Source: Phalacrocorax aristotelis (Eukaryota > Chordata > Aves > Suliformes > Phalacrocoracidae). Taken from it: a stretch of 64,000 bases of DNA. Under the pieces are notes generated by a model, which was not told the origin of the DNA, searched no databases, and saw nothing but the letters and a program-made list of their open reading frames with translations. The stretch is from positions 25,248,797-25,312,796 of the forward strand of contig NC_134285.1 of NCBI RefSeq assembly GCF_949628215.1. The letters run 5' to 3'. A program made the translations under genes and the position numbers. Shown in pieces: positions 60,306 through 64,000 of the stretch; the first letter of the stretch is position 1, and every line of letters starts with the position of its first letter.

Positions 60306-63300
60306 CTGGTAAGAAGTGAGACACAGCATTAGCTCCAGGAGGGTAAGAATGGTTCATGTGATCTCAGTACAGCAGCAGCCTCCAGTCTGACAGTGAGCTG
60401 AGTACAGCCTGGCATGGCTGGGGCTGCACAGGTCAGAAAGGCAGGCTGTCCTGGCTGCTGCTTGTGGTGGGACACACTCCTGTCATTCACAGGTACCTCT
60501 GCCACACAGGGATGGGGCAATATCCATTATTTGCAGTTGTGACAAGTAAAAGTATCCCCTAGGTCAACACCATTTCAAACTTCCCCTGTGGTGTCACTGG
60601 TGACCCCAGCTCATGCTGGAAGGTCTGTGCTCTGGCTGGGTGAGTGGCAGATGGCACAGACCCAGCCACCCTTGCCACAAGCCAGCTACAGCAGCTTTTA
60701 CGAGTGGCATCTCGCACATATCCCATCATCAGGATTTCATAGCAGTAGGATACAGATGCACCAGATCTTGCCTCTGAGTGTGCCTTGGGGCCCACGTGTG
60801 ATAACTGCAGTAAAGGAAAGCACAAGCCTGCTTCCACCTTGAAGGCAAAAGTGTCCCCACCTTCACTAGATGTGGTGTCAAGCCCTGGATCCATAGTGAA
60901 GCTGTGTCCCAAGTCCCCCATCCCAGCTGACTGGACCCATGTTAGGGTTTCTCCCTACCTGGTTCAGGGCAACATGCATCTGGTCCACGAGGTACACATA
61001 GAGCTCACTGAGAAACGCCTGGAACTCCTCCTGGGTCTCAAATGCTGTGGTCTTCAAGTATTTCTCCCTCACAATCTTCACTACAGTGTACTGTGGAGTC
61101 ATGCAACTGTTGGACAAGGCAGGTCCCCACCTGCACCCCCTCCAGCTCCACAAGTGTAATAATCTGGAGCCAGAATACGCTGAAGCTCCAACTTAGTTCT
61201 GAGGAAGAAATCCAGCCCAGCACCGATAAAGAAAAAAAAGCAAGCAGGGGTGAATTCCTTTCCCACCTCCCAGCCCACGCTCCCCCTGACATGCCAGTGC
61301 CCCTTTAGGGACAACATGTGGGAGGGAGGGTCCCCTCAGCACAGCAAGGGAGTCTCCAGGCAGCTGAGAGAGGGGAACCCCGTCTTCCTGCCAGCAAAGT
61401 AGCTCAGTGCCTGCACCGTTAGAGGAAAAAACATGTCCCTCCCCTGCTCACTGCAACAGCCCTGAGTGGCAGGAAGGGATTCTGGAGCAACACATCACCC
61501 TAAATTACCACCATGGAGCAGCAGTTCCTCATTGAGAAACTGCCAGGACAAAACAAGTAGGGAAGGGAAAAGCATGATGGACTCTACCTTTAGCTGTTCC
61601 TTAAAAGCAAAATATTTCCCAGAGCTATTGAGCTCGAAGTTGAGCTGACGCTTCTGTTCCTCCAGGGTTTGGTGGTCTATCACTCCCTGGTCAGACAGCC
61701 GCTTCCCAAAGAGCTCATGGTATTCACTTAGGATGGCAACAGCAATGCTTGTGACACAGTTGTGATAATCTTCCATGGCCTAGGAAATAAATAAATAATC
61801 AAACTTCACAAGCCACTTGTGCCATCAACCTTGAAAAATATTTTATTTGCCAGAGCCCACGCCTCCCATAAATTCCACCTGACCCAAGTCTCAATTAGTC
61901 TGTCACGCATCCTTTCCTGTCCACACCTTGGGGCTGCAAAAATATCTACATGTAAATACAAAAGAGCTCCTTCATAATTAGATATTGCTCCTGCTATATT
62001 TTTCAGTCAGAACCTAGTATTTCAGTCACTGTTGTCTTTTCTATAGCGGTATAATTGGCTGTAAGTAAAATATATCGACTCCGATCTGGTGAGACCCCCC
62101 TCCTGCAGCACTGCATCCAGCTCTGGGGTCCTCAGCACAGGACAGACATGGACCTGTTGGAGCAGGTCCAGAGGAGGCCACAAAAATGATCAGAGGGTGG
62201 AACACCTCTGCTGTGAGGGCAGGGTGAGAGGGTTGGGGTTGTTCAGCCTGGAGAGAAGGGAAGGCTGCGGGGAGACCTTATTGTGGCCTTTCAGTGCTTA
62301 AAGAGGGGTTACAAGAAAGGTGGGGACAGACTTTTTAGTAGGGCCTGTAGCAATAGAAGAAGGGGTGATGGTTTTAAACTAAAAGAGGGCAGATTCAGCC
62401 TAGATTTAGGAGAGGTGGTAGATGCCCCATCCCAGGACACTTTCAAGGTCAGGTTGGACAGGGCTCTGAGCAACCTGATCTAGTTGAAGATGTCCCTGCT
62501 CACTGCAGGAGGGTTGGACTAGATGGCCTTTAAAGGTCCCTTCCAACCCAAAGCATTGAATGATCCTATATCATTTGCTGGATGAGCAAATGAGCTATTA
62601 TATAGCTCATTATGGGCTCATTTGCCCATAAACCCATGGGCCAGCCCTCTTCAGCCCTCTTCAGTGGCAGAAGCTTCCGTGTGCTGCAATAATCAAAACG
62701 TATCACTCTCTGCACTCCAGACAGTCCAGCACAAATCAATTCTGCAGCAGTACGGGGGTCAGTTATTGAAGTCCTGCTTCTTCCCTCACAGCTGCTTTGA
62801 GTTTACCAGAGGCCAGAGGCCACCTGAGGACATTCTCCTTCGACAGCTGCTCTGTACCCACAGAAGATGAGCCAGTGCTCTCAGACCATTTCCTGAAGAT
62901 ATCACACACAAAAATCCTCAAAAAATCTGGGTGACCCAAGAGCGATCAGGGCTGATTCTTTTCACATTTGTCTGGGTCCAATAAAGCACATGGGCTATCT
63001 GAGACACTAAACTGTTGGGTCTGCCCAGGGTAAACATAAGGTTCTGGTAACCTCCTTCCCCAGCATTCTGTTTCCTTCCAAACATCCCCACACTGCTGCC
63101 TTCCCTGCCTTTGCTACATCTCTCCCCTTCATATAGGCTGCAAACTAGTGACGCAGCCCAGGAATGATTTCCCAAGGCATAGTACTGTGAAGATAACACA
63201 TCCATAAGTTTTTTTTTTCCTGTGTATTTCCCTTCAAACCTCATCCACATGTTGCTGCAGGGCTGAGATTGAGAATGAAGATTCTCCTGTGTGAGAGGGA

Positions 63301-63950
63301 TGAGGGCAGGATGAGGTGTCAGAGTGATGTCAAGGCCACAGGCTCTTGCACGTACCTTCTTGGCTCCTGCAGTCTGGCGAGGCAGCGGAGGGCGAGGAGG
63401 AATCATCTGCTTGACCCTGCCAATGAGAGGACAGAAGACATCAGCCAGACACACTGCCAGCAACACTGGCTTGTCTTGGGCGCAGGCAGCCTGTAGTGCA
63501 AGGGCTCCAGCCTGTCATCATATCCTTGAGACAGCTCACAGGGACCTGGGGAGAGGGGAAACTGAAGTCTCAGACCAAGAAGGAACAGTAAAGACCAGGC
63601 CATTTGATGCTAGTAGCTCATCATAATATCTTGGGGCAACTAGCTGCTGCCTCACTCCCTGCTGCTGATTACACTCCATGGAGAATAAATAAGATTTATT
63701 TAGTTGTTATTTTCACTGGGTTTGACTGATCCATCACACAAAAACTATCGTAGAAGCTCAGCCCAGAAGCTAAGGTTAATATTTGTTACTAGCAATCAAA
63801 AGCACTGTCCTAGAGAAGCAGATCTTCTTATCAAGCTGCTATTCCTTTAACTCACAATCTCCTGTGTCTGCTGGAACAGCTGTAGGAAAGGTATCAACCT
63901 GAGGACAGCTCTGAAGAATTTTATTAATGTAATCCCCAGGTTTACAGGAA
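51878..63950 (-). CDS. CFAP70: CFAP70-like (TTC18) cilia/flagella TPR protein, C-terminal half; 5' part beyond the window
   Basis: CFAP70 is an axonemal protein (reported with outer-arm regulation in cilia and flagella) with C-terminal TPR repeats. Fifteen confident exons plus one candidate encode about 606 codons, against about 1121 for human CFAP70, so the N-terminal half lies to the right of 64000. Family phrases are clear: [99 protein letters not shown] and the C-terminus RLGFGNPAL (human ...VGFGNPSF). All introns are GT-AG with matching phases. The gene is followed after only 296 bp by WDR90. The symbol is assigned from remembered similarity. A lineage-specific paralogue is possible, because the human gene is not next to WDR90. 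Confidence 0.85.
55455..56449 (+). mobile_element. CR1 LINE fragment with reverse-transcriptase C-terminal part, antisense in a CFAP70-like intron
   Basis: The left part encodes the CR1 reverse-transcriptase tail: [20 protein letters not shown], the catalytic-box strand FADDTKL, then [20 protein letters not shown] and [19 protein letters not shown]. The frame then meets a TAG where the family has CAG, and non-coding-quality sequence follows to the 3' end (AAGATGATCTCCAGAGGTCC, then CACTCTGTGATTCTGTGA). The element is 5'-truncated at about 1 kb, lacks the endonuclease and most of the RT, and cannot move by itself. It lies opposite to the host gene, between the exons 55202-55354 and 57042-57112. 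Confidence 0.95.
60959..63950 (-). CDS. CFAP70: CFAP70-like exons before the TPR region
   Basis: Exons 63356-63416, 61588-61779 and 60959-61090, plus a candidate exon at 63899-63950. The candidate reads [16 protein letters not shown] and ends in AG. That phase joins exactly to the single leading G of the next exon to give Arg before VKQMIPPRP. Its donor (GTTGAT) is weak, so I hold it at about even odds. The exon 61588-61779 starts AMEDYHNCV and contains no TPR-like pattern; it is predicted to be helical. The intron 61780-63355 holds a CR1 fragment and a small inverted repeat. Confidence 0.75.
62083..62569 (+). mobile_element. Older CR1 LINE 3' fragment in a CFAP70-like intron
   Basis: Recognisable CR1 phrases are CTGCATCCAGCTCTGGGG, GGTTGTTCAGCCTGGAG, GGCCTTTCAGTGCTTAAAG and GACTAGATGGCCTTTAAAGG, ending in a degraded ATGATCCTAT. 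About 490 bp of the 3' end remain, with more small gaps than the 55455-56449 copy, so probably an older insertion or a different subfamily. It is antisense to the gene, within the intron 61780-63355. Confidence 0.88.
62586..62625. repeat. Nested inverted repeat beside the CR1 end
   Basis: The outer arms are GCAAATGAGC (62586-62595) and its exact complement GCTCATTTGC (62616-62625). Inside, ATGAGCTAT-TAT-ATAGCTCAT (62590-62610) forms a second perfect palindrome that uses part of the left arm. The two pairings exclude each other. It begins 17 bases past the CR1 terminus. Confidence 0.8.
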
Positions 63951-64000
63951 CTGTAACTGGTTCCTGACAGCCCACAGTGCAGCTGTGGCACCTCACCCTT

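Overview
This is vertebrate nuclear DNA, almost certainly from a bird. The only interspersed repeats I recognise are chicken-repeat-1 (CR1) LINE fragments, the introns are short, and GC content is high with CpG-rich promoters, as on an avian microchromosome. I cannot name the species.

Four protein-coding genes lie head to tail on the minus strand. From high to low coordinate, which is the direction of transcription, they are: a CFAP70-like gene (C-terminal half only; it runs off the right edge; stop at 51878), WDR90 (51581 to 21486, 42 coding exons, 1835 codons), RHOT2/Miro2 (21082 to 9288, 19 exons, 618 codons) and RHBDL1 (5268 to 183, 8 exons, 372 codons). I placed exons by protein homology recalled from the human orthologues and by GT-AG borders. 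Splice phases agree at every junction, and the three complete reading frames each sum to a multiple of three.

WDR90-RHOT2-RHBDL1 is the same order and orientation as on human 16p13.3. The CFAP70-like gene is not part of that human block (human CFAP70 is at 10q22). The spacers are very small. CFAP70-like stop to WDR90 ATG is 296 bp, and WDR90 stop to RHOT2 ATG is 403 bp, so each upstream 3' UTR must overlap or touch the next promoter. RHOT2 and RHBDL1 are about 4 kb apart, a stretch that holds the probable long RHOT2 3' UTR, about 1.4 kb in which I see nothing, and a GTAC-rich minisatellite next to the RHBDL1 CpG island.

Functionally the cluster mixes cilium/centriole genes (CFAP70-like, an axonemal TPR protein; WDR90/POC16, a centriole-wall microtubule-binding protein) with a mitochondrial outer-membrane GTPase (RHOT2) and an intramembrane serine protease (RHBDL1). 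I see no bacterial system, CRISPR array, retrovirus or tRNA. I found no evidence for a wholly new biological system; the findings are mainly gene-junction architecture, repeats and a possible lineage-specific gene neighbourhood.
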